From Myroides albus (GTDB taxonomy: Bacteria > Bacteroidota > Bacteroidia > Flavobacteriales > Flavobacteriaceae): a stretch of 64,000 nt of DNA. The notes beneath the pieces were generated by a model. That model was not told where the DNA came from, ran no database searches, and was given only the letters and a program-made list of their open reading frames with translations. Both the position numbers and the translations under genes were made by a program. The stretch is from assembly GCF_009711045.1 (NCBI RefSeq), contig NZ_WMJX01000012.1:35967-99966 (forward strand). Reading direction: 5' to 3'. Of the stretch, positions 15,977-24,936 are shown in pieces. Every line of letters begins with the position of its first letter. The first letter of the stretch is position 1.

Positions 15977-18457
15977 TTAATCTTGCTTGCTCTCCTTCTC
16001 AACTTTAAAAGTCTTAAAGTTTTTCACTTTCTGGTTCGTTATAGCAATATCTAATACTTCATGCATCTTATCTACATAGTGAAAAGTAAGGCCTTTGAGA
16101 TAATCTTCTTTAATTTCATCGATATCCTTCTTATTCTCTTTACACAAGATAATCTCTTTGATATTTGCTCTTTTTGCAGCTAAAATCTTCTCTTTGATTC
16201 CTCCTACAGGTAAGACCTTACCTCTCAAAGTTATCTCTCCTGTCATGGCTAAATTCTTCTTCACTTTTTTCTGTGTTAAAGAAGATACCATTGAGGTCAA
16301 CATTGTGATTCCCGCACTTGGTCCATCTTTTGGCGTAGCTCCTTCAGGTACGTGGATGTGAATTTTATAATGGTCTAACACATCTTGGGCAATACCTAAC
16401 TCATCTGCATGTGCTTTGATATACTCTAAAGCAATAGTTGCAGACTCTTTCATAACATTACCTAAGTTACCTGTAATACTTAAACCTCCTTTTCCTTTTG
16501 AAACCAGAGACTCAATGTATAAAATATCTCCTCCTACACTTGTCCACGCAAGTCCTGTTACTACACCGGCAACATCGTTATTCTCATATTTATCACTGTC
16601 AAATCTCGGCGTTCCTAAGATCTTTTCGATATCAGCTTCAGTTAGCTTCTTATTGAACTCTTCCTCCATTACTACAGCTTTAGCAATTCCTCTTGCCACA
16701 TGCGCCAACTGCTTATCTAACCCACGAACTCCAGATTCTCTGGTATATCGAGAAACAATATACTCCATTTGCTTTTTGCCAATCGCAATATCTTTTTCAC
16801 CTAAACCATGCTCTTTCAATTGTTTTGGCAACAAATGTTGTCTTCCTATCTCCACTTTTTCCTCCACAGTATATCCATTCATTTCGATGATTTCCATACG
16901 ATCTCGCAAGGCTGGTTGTATCGTAGAGAGATTATTAGACGTAGCGATAAACATAACCTTAGATAAATCATATCCCATTTCTAAGAAATTATCATAGAAA
17001 TCTGAGTTTTGCTCAGGATCTAAAACCTCTAATAAAGCCGAAGACGGATCACCATTGTTCCCTACAGATAACTTGTCAATCTCGTCCAATAAGAATACTG
17101 GATTTGATGTTTTTGCCTTCTTTATACTTTGAATAATACGCCCTGGCATAGCACCAATATACGTTTTTCTGTGCCCTCTAATCTCTGCTTCATCTCTCAA
17201 TCCACCAAGTGATATACGAACGTACTCTCTCCCTAACGCATCTGCGATAGACTTCCCAATAGAGGTTTTACCTACTCCTGGAGGACCATATAAACACAAA
17301 ATAGGAGATTTTAAATCATTGCGCAGTTTTAACACCGCCATGTGCTCAAGTACACGCTTCTTAACATCCTCTATACCGTAATGATCTTTGTCTAATACCT
17401 TCTGTGCATTCTTTAAATCAAAATTGTCTTTCGAATAACTATTCCAAGGCAACTCCAAGAACAGTTCAAGGTAATTACGTTGAATACCAAACTCCGCTAC
17501 TTGAGGATTCATGCGTTGAAACTTCAACAATTCTTTATCAAAACGCTCTTTTGCTTCTTTAGGCCATTTTTTCAATAAAGCCTTCTTGCGCATATCTTCA
17601 AACTCCTCTTCATTTGAAAACCCACCAAGTTCTTCTTGAATTGTTTTCATTTGTTGATGTAAGAAGTATTCCTTTTGCTGTTGATCTAAATCTATTCTAA
17701 CTTTCGTTTGAATGTTATTTCTCAATTCCAGCTTCTGAAGCTCAACATTCATCAACTTAAGAGTTTCAAACGCGCGATCTTTTAAATCGTTTATTCTCAA
17801 TAATTTCTGCTTATCTTCTACAGTTAAATTCATGTTAGAAGAAACAAAATTGATTAAGAATGATTGACTTTCAATATTTTCGATTGCAAAAGAAGCTTCG
17901 CTTGGAATATTTGGACTTTCCTTGATAATCTCTACTGCAATTTCTTTAATAGAATCGACAATAGCGTCAAACTCTGAATCATCTTCAATTGGTCTACTTT
18001 CTACACGTTCAGCTACAGTAGCCTTTAAGAAAGGTTCAGTTTGAACCATCTCAAGAATGTCAAATCGCTTTTTACCTTGTAGAATAACAGTAACATTTCC
18101 ATCAGGCAATTTCAATACCTTCAAAATTTTAGCTACGGTCCCTTCGTGGTAAATATCTTCAAATGTAGGGTCTTCTGTACTTTCGTCAATTTGACCTACT
18201 ACCCCAATTGTTTTATCTCCTTTGTTAGCTACGTTAAGTAACTCAATAGATTTATCCCTACCAGCAGTAATTGGTATTACCACTCCTGGAAACAATACCA
18301 TGTTTCTTAAAGGCAATATTGGCAATTCTTTAGGCAATACTTCTTTGTTCATTTCCTCCTCGTCCTCAGAACTTAATAATGGAATAAACTCTGATTCGCC
18401 CTCCACAATATCTTGTAACGACAAATTGTCTAATGTAATAATCTTTTGATTCGCCAT
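15977..18457 (-). CDS. lon: ATP-dependent protease La (Lon)
   Basis: An 826-residue LonA-type protease that degrades misfolded and short-lived regulatory proteins. The N-terminal substrate-binding domain covers about 40-250 (LPILPLRNMVLFPGVVIPI), followed by coiled coil, the AAA+ module with Walker A GPPGVGKTS and Walker B FLLDEIDKL, and the protease domain with the Ser-Lys dyad S714 in PKDGPSAG and K757 in GGIKEK. The first 35 residues are an acidic extension (EGESEFIPLLSSEDEEEM) before the domain, usual in Bacteroidota. No heat-shock element is evident in the 200 bp upstream. Confidence 0.97.
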   Translation of the reverse strand: MANQKIITLDNLSLQDIVEGESEFIPLLSSEDEEEMNKEVLPKELPILPLRNMVLFPGVVIPITAGRDKSIELLNVANKGDKTIGVVGQIDESTEDPTFEDIYHEGTVAKILKVLKLPDGNVTVILQGKKRFDILEMVQTEPFLKATVAERVESRPIEDDSEFDAIVDSIKEIAVEIIKESPNIPSEASFAIENIESQSFLINFVSSNMNLTVEDKQKLLRINDLKDRAFETLKLMNVELQKLELRNNIQTKVRIDLDQQQKEYFLHQQMKTIQEELGGFSNEEEFEDMRKKALLKKWPKEAKERFDKELLKFQRMNPQVAEFGIQRNYLELFLELPWNSYSKDNFDLKNAQKVLDKDHYGIEDVKKRVLEHMAVLKLRNDLKSPILCLYGPPGVGKTSIGKSIADALGREYVRISLGGLRDEAEIRGHRKTYIGAMPGRIIQSIKKAKTSNPVFLLDEIDKLSVGNNGDPSSALLEVLDPEQNSDFYDNFLEMGYDLSKVMFIATSNNLSTIQPALRDRMEIIEMNGYTVEEKVEIGRQHLLPKQLKEHGLGEKDIAIGKKQMEYIVSRYTRESGVRGLDKQLAHVARGIAKAVVMEEEFNKKLTEADIEKILGTPRFDSDKYENNDVAGVVTGLAWTSVGGDILYIESLVSKGKGGLSITGNLGNVMKESATIALEYIKAHADELGIAQDVLDHYKIHIHVPEGATPKDGPSAGITMLTSMVSSLTQKKVKKNLAMTGEITLRGKVLPVGGIKEKILAAKRANIKEIILCKENKKDIDEIKEDYLKGLTFHYVDKMHEVLDIAITNQKVKNFKTFKVEKESKQD

Positions 18458-18602
18458 ATTTTATTTTACGTCATTTTGTCAGTTAATTCTTTTCTTATGT
18501 GTTTTTCAAACTTTACCTTACCTACTACAAAGCACACATATCCAATAGATTAACAAATATATTATTTATTCTTCACAGTAGTAAGGACAATCTTTATGCC
18601 AT

Positions 18603-18637
18603 AAAAAAAAATCTCTATTAAAGAATAGAGATTTTTT
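18603..18637 (-). terminator. Intrinsic terminator downstream of the DUF lipoprotein gene, or in the lon leader region
   Basis: Arms AAAAATCTCTATT and AATAGAGATTTTT with a short AAAG loop and T run on the minus strand, just after the stop of the 18657-19631 gene. Confidence 0.88.
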
Positions 18638-18656
18638 AAACAATTATATTTTAGAT

Positions 18657-19631
18657 CTATTTTTTACTAACCTTAAAAGTACCATACTTAACTTGAATAA
18701 CTCTTTTTTCCTCATCTACCCCTTTGAGTTTCATATCAAAACTTCCTTTCAAAACAGTTCTTTCAACCTCTGTACCATCAACTTTTTCAATAAACTTCTC
18801 AACCTCCTCTATTTCAATTTGAGCATCTTTCAGCATCGCTTCATCTTCTTTATCTAAGGTATATTTTATCCCAAACTCAGAAAAATAATATGCATCTACT
18901 CCTTCTTCTGACATTTTGATTACTTCCCCTACAACTGCTCTTTCTTTTGGAAATGTAAAGTGTAGTACTTGATCTACATTATCGCGTCCAACTCCCATTA
19001 CAATGTAATTAGTATCGTTCTCCTCAAGAGTTGCATTTGTATTTCTAAATTCAGCTCCATCTATTTGCGCATCTACATACTCAGATTCTTCACGTTCATA
19101 AGGAACATTTTCAAAAGTACCTTTTACTTGAAAAGAGCGAATACTCGGATCTACATTAGCATCTTCTCCTTCTGGTTTAACGGGAATCATTCGCATATCA
19201 AAACTACCACTTACAACTCGAGCCGAGCGATTAATAAAATCAATCGTTACAAAACCAGTGATATAAGTCGGTCTATCAATATCTATCGTACTAAAATATT
19301 GATTATTTTCTCTATCTAAATAAGTAGATCTATTAGCATTTGTTGGAAAATTACCCTGTTTAAAAGTCTTAGTCATAATAGTCAACACATCCTTTTTTTC
19401 ACCTTTCACAGCATCTAAGGTAAAGTGCATTTCGCCTTTTGCATTGATCTTTGCTACAACGTTTTCTCTAAAAAAATCTTCTACACCATCTGTATTGACA
19501 TAGACTACTGGCTTTCCAACTTTCTTGTTATTATCTAACAAAGGATCAACAGACTCATTGTCACATGAAATAGCAAATATCCCTAAGAAAAGCGTCAAAC
19601 AGATAACAGTTAGTTTATTTAATTTATTCAT
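18657..19631 (-). CDS. Lipoprotein of unknown function with duplicated beta domain (DUF6252-like)
   Basis: A 324-residue lipoprotein: signal peptide with lipobox ending FAISC (cysteine at 23). The mature part seems to hold two related beta-rich domains of about 140 residues; each ends in a repeated pattern (VVSGSFDMRMIPV near 145 with IRSFQVKGTFENV after it; VLKGSFDMKLKGV near 300 with VKYGTFKVSK at the end). The pattern of a strand ending in SGSFxxxL followed by a GTF strand is what I know from the DUF6252 family, but that assignment is only from memory of the motif. Surface or periplasmic localisation is likely. Function unknown. Confidence 0.75.
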   Translation of the reverse strand: MNKLNKLTVICLTLFLGIFAISCDNESVDPLLDNNKKVGKPVVYVNTDGVEDFFRENVVAKINAKGEMHFTLDAVKGEKKDVLTIMTKTFKQGNFPTNANRSTYLDRENNQYFSTIDIDRPTYITGFVTIDFINRSARVVSGSFDMRMIPVKPEGEDANVDPSIRSFQVKGTFENVPYEREESEYVDAQIDGAEFRNTNATLEENDTNYIVMGVGRDNVDQVLHFTFPKERAVVGEVIKMSEEGVDAYYFSEFGIKYTLDKEDEAMLKDAQIEIEEVEKFIEKVDGTEVERTVLKGSFDMKLKGVDEEKRVIQVKYGTFKVSKK

Positions 19632-19690
19632 AGTAATTTTTAAAATAATATTTAAAAGTAGAGTTTATTCGTCAATAATTATAATTTTTT

Positions 19691-21001
19691 TTATCCTATC
19701 TGATTTGACTTATTAGGCACCCTCAATAATAAAACGAAACCTATCGCAAAGAAGATAATTAAAAAAAGTATAGCATTCTGCATTTTGCCTGTCAGATCAC
19801 TAACTAAACCATACATAGACATCCCCAGTACAATTCCTATTTTTTCTGTAACATCATAGAAACTAAAAAAGGATGTTGTATCAGTGGTTTTGGGTAACAT
19901 CTTTGAATACGTTGAACGCGACAAAGACTGAATCCCACCCATAACCAGACCTACTGCAGCAGCAGCTATATAAAATTCATTTGGACTAACAATGGTGTAT
20001 GCATAAACACATATTATTATCCATAACGCATTTAAAGCACATAACGTATATATATTTCCAATTTTTGACGAAAGTTTAGAAGTTAGCACTGCACCAAGGA
20101 CAGCAACTAATTGAATAACTAATATACTAATTATCAATCCTGTTGTTCGTTGACTATCTGACTCCCATGCTATTTCTTTCTCTCCAAAATAAGCTGCAAT
20201 AATCATCACAGTCTGCACTGCCATACTATAGACAAAAAAAGCCACTAAGTACCTCTTCAACGACTTGTGATCACCCAGTTGATACCATACTTTCTTCAAT
20301 TCCCTAAACCCCTTAAAGAACAGTGAACGCGTAATTTTCTTTCCATTCTTAAAATCAGGCAAAAACTTAAAAGTATACAGACTAAACCCTATCCACCACA
20401 AACCTACTAAGATGAATGAAAATCGCATAGCTTGTAAAGGAGAATCAAATCCTAAAACTTCCGCTTGCATTACCAACGCAAGGTTGATAAGCAGTAAAAT
20501 AACACTTCCTATATAACCAAGTGCATATCCTTTCGCACTAATTTTATCCTGCTGATCTTCAAAGGCAATATCTGGTAAATAGGAATTATAAAAGACCAAA
20601 CTCCCCCAAAAACCGATCAAACCAAACATGTATAACAACAAACTCAAAATCATGTAGTCTAAACTAAAAAAATACAACAACATACACGATATAGAACCTA
20701 TTCCACAAAAGAGTTTCATAAAGAACTTCTTGGTTCCCAAATAATCTGCAATACCAGATAATATCGGAGATATAAATGCTACAATCATAAAACCTATAGC
20801 AGTTACATAGCTGATTATAGCCTCGCTTTTGATATCCGTATCAAATAATGTAAAGCTATCTACACCTAACTCTCTAAAAAGAGCACCGTAGTACAATGGA
20901 AAAATAGACGACGATATAACCAAAGCATACACGGAGTTAGCCCAATCGTAAAAAGCCCAAGCAGTTAGCGTTTTCTTATCTCCTTTAACAAAGTTTTTCA
21001 T
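19691..21001 (-). CDS. MFS transporter of the UMF1/Atg22-like family
   Basis: A 436-residue protein with about 12 membrane segments. The N-terminus TLTAWAFYDWANSVYALVI is the signature of the UMF1 family (MFS proteins related to yeast vacuolar Atg22), and the SGIADYLGTKKFFMK loop is the MFS motif between segments 2 and 3. QSLSRSTYSKMLPKTTDTT in the second half is also characteristic. Substrate unknown; amino-acid efflux is suggested for Atg22 relatives only. It lies downstream of the M48 protease gene with a terminator in between. Confidence 0.87.
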   Translation of the reverse strand: MKNFVKGDKKTLTAWAFYDWANSVYALVISSSIFPLYYGALFRELGVDSFTLFDTDIKSEAIISYVTAIGFMIVAFISPILSGIADYLGTKKFFMKLFCGIGSISCMLLYFFSLDYMILSLLLYMFGLIGFWGSLVFYNSYLPDIAFEDQQDKISAKGYALGYIGSVILLLINLALVMQAEVLGFDSPLQAMRFSFILVGLWWIGFSLYTFKFLPDFKNGKKITRSLFFKGFRELKKVWYQLGDHKSLKRYLVAFFVYSMAVQTVMIIAAYFGEKEIAWESDSQRTTGLIISILVIQLVAVLGAVLTSKLSSKIGNIYTLCALNALWIIICVYAYTIVSPNEFYIAAAAVGLVMGGIQSLSRSTYSKMLPKTTDTTSFFSFYDVTEKIGIVLGMSMYGLVSDLTGKMQNAILFLIIFFAIGFVLLLRVPNKSNQIG

Positions 21002-21018
21002 AGAGTGTAAATATAAGA

Positions 21019-21047
21019 AAAAGAGCTATCCACTTGGATAGCTCTTA
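21019..21047 (-). terminator. Intrinsic terminator after the M48 peptidase gene
   Basis: Arms AAGAGCTATCC and GGATAGCTCTT followed by a T-rich stretch on the minus strand, ten bp past the stop codon. Confidence 0.85.
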
Positions 21048-21057
21048 TGCAAATATA

Positions 21058-21870
21058 TTAATTGAAAGAAATGCCATATTTTGCTGCCTCAGCTTTCGCC
21101 TCGGGAATCAATTTGCGCAATTGATCGATTCGCTCTTTATTACTTGGGTGAGTGCTCGTGAAAGAAGATCCATCACCTCCTCCTGTTTTTTCAGCCATTC
21201 GCGACCAAAATGCAACAGCTTCTTCAGGATTATATCCCGCAATAGCCATTAACGTTAAACCGATTTTATCAGCTTCACTTTCGTTCGAGCGACTAAACGG
21301 TAACATTACCCCGTATTGTGTTCCATATCCATAAGCTGCAGCCCACATTTGCTTAGCCTGAGGGTTTGATTTTTGCGTTAAAACATCTAAGCCTACCGCA
21401 CCCAATTGCTGTAACATTGCATTACTCATGCGCTGTTGGCCGTGGTTTGCTAATGCGTGAGCTACCTCGTGTCCCATTACAACAGCAATTCCTGCATCTG
21501 TCTTACAAATTGGCAAAATACCAGTATAAAACACTATTTTACCACCAGGCATACACCAAGCATTATACTCATCGTTGTCTACAAGGTTGTACTCCCACTG
21601 ATAATCTTTTAAATAATCCTTATGTCCATTCGCATTTAACCACTTCTCTGCAGCACCTTTTATCTTTTTTCCTATATCTTCAATTCGCTTCGCATCTTGA
21701 GTACCAGTAATAGCCTTGTGCTCTTTCAAGAAATCATCATATTGCTGAAAAGACATTGGAAATAATTGTGAATTTGGGGTTAAAGCTAAAGTACTTTTTC
21801 CTGAAAAAGGATTGGTAGCACAAGCTCCCAACAATAAACCACTTAATAGTAGAATAGCTGTTTTTCTCAT
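21058..21870 (-). CDS. M48-family metallopeptidase lipoprotein (LoiP/BepA-like)
   Basis: A 270-residue zinc protease starting at the ATG at 21870; the frame stays open to a TTG seven codons earlier but the ATG gives a proper lipoprotein signal (MRKTAILLLSGLLLGAC, cysteine at 17). The catalytic motif HEVAHALANHG provides the two zinc histidines and the glutamate, and the third ligand glutamate lies in SRSNESEADKIGL. The C-terminal THPSNKERIDQL segment is typical of YggG/LoiP and BepA, which degrade misfolded outer-membrane proteins. Expected location is the periplasmic face of a membrane. Confidence 0.92.
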   Translation of the reverse strand: MRKTAILLLSGLLLGACATNPFSGKSTLALTPNSQLFPMSFQQYDDFLKEHKAITGTQDAKRIEDIGKKIKGAAEKWLNANGHKDYLKDYQWEYNLVDNDEYNAWCMPGGKIVFYTGILPICKTDAGIAVVMGHEVAHALANHGQQRMSNAMLQQLGAVGLDVLTQKSNPQAKQMWAAAYGYGTQYGVMLPFSRSNESEADKIGLTLMAIAGYNPEEAVAFWSRMAEKTGGGDGSSFTSTHPSNKERIDQLRKLIPEAKAEAAKYGISFN

Positions 21871-22328
21871 ATTGTAAGTTTTTTTTGTCAAAATTATAAT
21901 AAATATCCATATCTAATCCAGGGATAATTCTAAAACTATAAAAAAGTCTACTACTAAATTAATCAAATGACAATAAACACATTACAAAAAAATACAACAA
22001 AAACCTAAGTAATATGACTAACCTACAGAACATATTGAACTTGCGTAAATATAACTAAACCTTAAAGGAATAATCTTGGCTATAAATGTAAAAACCATTA
22101 CTTATCTACCTCAGATAAATCAACTAAATCAGTGATGACATCTGTACTATTAACCAAATAATTAACGTCTAAAAACATTAAAGAAAAGGCCTTATACTAC
22201 AATAGAAATGTTTGCAAACACTCCGAGAACATTTTAAAATATAAAATACGAAAATTGCGATTTACTATTTTTATTAGGTAAGCATAGCATTAAAATTTTG
22301 TACATTTACAGCAAACAAGAGCATAACA
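21871..22328. other. Intergenic region between divergent genes
   Basis: About 460 bp between the M48 peptidase and the hydrolase genes. Very AT-rich. I see no frame with coding character and no strong hairpin; a TACATTTA box near 22299-22306 may be the hydrolase promoter. Confidence 0.5.
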
Positions 22329-23201
22329 ATGGAAACTCAAAAACAAAAGCAGTCCCTTGAGATTCCAAGAGGAATTATACTGACTGCTAAAACATTACAA
22401 TTCTTCTCCATCAAATTGGCGACGAGATTTGCACAAAATCTATTTATTACCCCAATAAAGTTTAAGCCACCTAAAAGAGAGAAAGAGATGTTAGACAAGA
22501 GCATTAGTTCTGTCATAACAGTAAAAGCTTTAAAAAAAGATATATGTGTTTATCAATATGGTACAAACAAACAAGCTGATAAAAAAGCCTTATTGATACA
22601 CGGTTGGAATGGAAGAGGAACACAATTGGTAACGATAGCAAATATGCTAATGCGACAAGGTTACGATATTGTGAGTTTTGACGCGCCTGGCCATGGAAAA
22701 TCACCTAAGACTAAAACTAATTTAACCGAGTTCATGGCTTCTGCTTTCGAAGTAGAACAACAATTTGGCCCATTTGACTTGGTCGTAGGTCATTCCTTAG
22801 GAGGTATGACAACAATCAATTGTCTAAAAGATGGTTTAAAAGCAAAAAAAGCTGTAGTCATTGGCAGTGGTGATGTGGTTGAAGATGTGATTGACGAATT
22901 TGTACAACAGATCGAATTAAAACCCATCATTTCTACGAAGATAAAAGAGCGATTTGAGTCTCAATTCAAGCAGTCCATGCAGAGTTACTGCGTGCATTTG
23001 GCAGCCGAAAAAGTAAATATCCCGCTGCTAATCATTCATGATGAAGATGACGCTGATGTTCACTACAAAGCAGCCTATCAAATCAAGAAACACAGCCCTA
23101 ATAGCGAACTGATGATTACTAAAGAATTAGGTCATAGAAAAATATTAGGAGATAAGAAAGTGATTGAACGCATTCTACAATTTGTTCAAAAAGAATCTTA
23201 A
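22329..23201 (+). CDS. Alpha/beta hydrolase
   Basis: A 290-residue alpha/beta-hydrolase. After an N-terminal helical region (residues 15-65) the fold shows [13 protein letters not shown] (oxyanion loop), [10 protein letters not shown], the nucleophile elbow VGHSLGGM with S156, the acid in IHDEDDADV and the base in [10 protein letters not shown]. No signal peptide. Its stop codon overlaps the start of the msrB gene (TAATG), so the two are probably co-translated; a common theme of stress repair is possible but not shown. Confidence 0.87.
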   Translation: METQKQKQSLEIPRGIILTAKTLQFFSIKLATRFAQNLFITPIKFKPPKREKEMLDKSISSVITVKALKKDICVYQYGTNKQADKKALLIHGWNGRGTQLVTIANMLMRQGYDIVSFDAPGHGKSPKTKTNLTEFMASAFEVEQQFGPFDLVVGHSLGGMTTINCLKDGLKAKKAVVIGSGDVVEDVIDEFVQQIELKPIISTKIKERFESQFKQSMQSYCVHLAAEKVNIPLLIIHDEDDADVHYKAAYQIKKHSPNSELMITKELGHRKILGDKKVIERILQFVQKES

Positions 23202-23683
23202 TGAAGTACTTTGTCCTTTTATTATTATTGAATTTTAGCTTTGTTAACTGCAAAGGAAATCAACCAATTAAAACGCACGCTATGGAAAAAAACCAAAGTA
23301 CATCAGAAGAACAATGGAGAGAAATACTTACTCCTGAAGAATATTTTGTATTGAGACAGAAAGGGACTGAAAGGCCTTTCACAGGCGAATACAACGATTT
23401 TTATGAAAAAGGAAGCTATCACTGTGCAGCTTGTAACCAAAAGCTTTTTGATTCAAATACCAAATTTGACTCACACTGTGGATGGCCTTCTTTTGACCAA
23501 GCCATAAAGGGATCTGTCAAATACATCAAAGATTTATCGCATGGAATGGTTAGAACGGAAGTTGTTTGCTCTAATTGCAATGGTCATCTTGGCCATGTAT
23601 TTCCGGATGGCCCCCAAGAAACAACTGGAGAAAGATACTGCATGAATTCGATATCACTCAAATTCCAATCAGAAGAAAAATAA
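23201..23683 (+). CDS. msrB: Peptide-methionine (R)-S-oxide reductase, lipoprotein form
   Basis: A 160-residue MsrB that reduces R-methionine sulfoxide in proteins. It has a lipoprotein signal with cysteine at 17 (SFVNC), then the MsrB fold from about 38: zinc ligands C75-C78 and C123-C126, the SHCGWPSF motif, [11 protein letters not shown], and the catalytic C147 in RYCMNS. Lipidation puts it outside the cytosol, where it would repair oxidised envelope proteins. C93 may be the resolving cysteine. It is coupled to the upstream hydrolase by TAATG and ends at a strong terminator. Confidence 0.95.
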   Translation: MKYFVLLLLLNFSFVNCKGNQPIKTHAMEKNQSTSEEQWREILTPEEYFVLRQKGTERPFTGEYNDFYEKGSYHCAACNQKLFDSNTKFDSHCGWPSFDQAIKGSVKYIKDLSHGMVRTEVVCSNCNGHLGHVFPDGPQETTGERYCMNSISLKFQSEEK

Positions 23684-23715
23684 AAAGAGCTGGTCAAGGT
23701 GACCAGCTCTTTTTG
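23683..23715. terminator. Bidirectional terminator between msrB and birA
   Basis: Arms AAAAGAGCTGGTCA and TGACCAGCTCTTTT flanked by A and T runs, between convergent genes. Confidence 0.92.
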
Positions 23716-23719
23716 TTTT

Positions 23720-24451
23720 TTAGTATAGTAGTTTTATTTCCTTAACTCCAAATTCTTCCACACTGTCATCCTCTAATTTAACTTGAAGAAAACCATACAT
23801 AGACACTCCGATAATTATCCCCATAAACCTCTTGCCTGTAGGTAATTCAAATGCTGAAGGAACTCCTTTGCGATACAAGACATCAAGATATTCCTGCCAC
23901 AAGTTTTCTTTTTCTCCTTTTTGCAGACGCTGACAATACATCTCTAACTCTTCCACAACCTTCAGCATGAGCGCATCCTTGTCAATTTGACTTCCCAAAA
24001 GCAATGCAAGAGATGTTGCCTTAATTAAATCTGTAAACTGAACTTGGTTGACATTCAATCCAATTCCTACTATGGATGTAATAGCTCCCTCTGCCTTAAA
24101 AATATTCTCAATTAAAATACCGCCAACTTTTCTATTTACTGACAAAATGTCGTTTGGCCATTTAACATCTAATTCCAAAGTAAATATTTTTTTGACAGCC
24201 GATCGCACAGCTAAAGCAGCAATAATATTTAAACAAAACACATCCTCTACCTCAAACAAAAAATCACGTACTAAAACACTAAAAGTAAGATTACTACCTA
24301 CTTCAGAGGACCAAACTTCTCCTCGTTGACCGCGACCAGCAAATTGATTTTCAGTACTGACAACCGTAAAATTATCTAAGTCATAAGAAGTTAAAAGATC
24401 TTTTAAATAAGTATTAGTAGATGCTGTGGCATCGAGTTTGATAACATTCAT
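23720..24451 (-). CDS. birA: Biotin--[acetyl-CoA-carboxylase] ligase
   Basis: A 243-residue biotin protein ligase that makes biotinyl-AMP and attaches biotin to the carboxyl carrier protein. The catalytic core shows STNTYLKDLL, the biotinyl-AMP loop GRGQRGEVW, KWPNDILSVNRKVGGILIE and GIGLNVNQ, then a small C-terminal SH3-like domain (about 195-243). There is no N-terminal winged helix, so it is the monofunctional type and not the repressor-type BirA of E. coli. Divergent from rsfS. Confidence 0.94.
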   Translation of the reverse strand: MNVIKLDATASTNTYLKDLLTSYDLDNFTVVSTENQFAGRGQRGEVWSSEVGSNLTFSVLVRDFLFEVEDVFCLNIIAALAVRSAVKKIFTLELDVKWPNDILSVNRKVGGILIENIFKAEGAITSIVGIGLNVNQVQFTDLIKATSLALLLGSQIDKDALMLKVVEELEMYCQRLQKGEKENLWQEYLDVLYRKGVPSAFELPTGKRFMGIIIGVSMYGFLQVKLEDDSVEEFGVKEIKLLY

Positions 24452-24486
24452 ATAAAATAATTATAGACAAATCTAAACTGATTCAT

Positions 24487-24494
24487 TATATTTG
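24487..24494 (+). promoter_or_regulatory. Possible -7 element of the rsfS-ftsH run
   Basis: TATATTTG on the plus strand, 55 bp before the rsfS start. A mirror-image TATATTTG for birA lies 16 bp further right, so the two promoters appear to face each other across this short spacer. Confidence 0.5.
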
Positions 24495-24510
24495 GAGCCA
24501 AATTATAAAA

Positions 24511-24518
24511 CAAATATA
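24511..24518 (-). promoter_or_regulatory. Possible -7 element of birA
   Basis: TATATTTG read on the minus strand, about 60 bp before the birA ATG. The -33 region lacks a clear TTTG. Confidence 0.45.
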
Positions 24519-24548
24519 TTTAATCGCAATAAATAAGATAAAAATTAA

Positions 24549-24920
24549 ATGGCAGAGAAGAATATCAACAACGACGAACTAATTGCTAACGTAATAAAAG
24601 GAATTGAAGCGGTAAAAGGAGACAACATTACTATCTTAGATCTAAGAGAAATAGACAATACACCATGCGATTATTTTATCATCTGTGACGGTAACTCAAA
24701 CACACAAGTAAACGCTATCTCAGGTGCAATCCAAAAAACTGTATCGAAAGAATTACACGATAAACCATGGCATGTTGAAGGTGAAGACAATGCAGAATGG
24801 ATTCTGATGGACTATGTGAATGTAGTGGTACATGTGTTCCAAAAACACATCCGTGAGTTTTACAACATAGAAAACTTATGGGGAGATGCAAAAATCACTA
24901 CTATTACAAGCCAATACTAA
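24549..24920 (+). CDS. rsfS: Ribosomal silencing factor RsfS
   Basis: A 123-residue protein of the Iojap/RsfS family, which binds ribosomal protein uL14 and keeps the subunits apart in poor nutrient conditions. Family marks: GDNITILDLREI, CDYFIICDGNSNTQVNAI, and the C-terminal WILMDYVNVVVHVFQKHIREFY with the Trp/Tyr core. Length is normal. It is 16 bp ahead of ftsH, an order commonly seen in Flavobacteriia, and is likely in one transcript with it. Confidence 0.95.
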   Translation: MAEKNINNDELIANVIKGIEAVKGDNITILDLREIDNTPCDYFIICDGNSNTQVNAISGAIQKTVSKELHDKPWHVEGEDNAEWILMDYVNVVVHVFQKHIREFYNIENLWGDAKITTITSQY

Positions 24921-24936
24921 ATAAAAACTATCATTC

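Noticed and set aside
16416..16997. 193-codon frame opposite lon
   Set aside because: It is the antisense shadow of a strongly coding gene; the Lon frame shows conserved motifs throughout.
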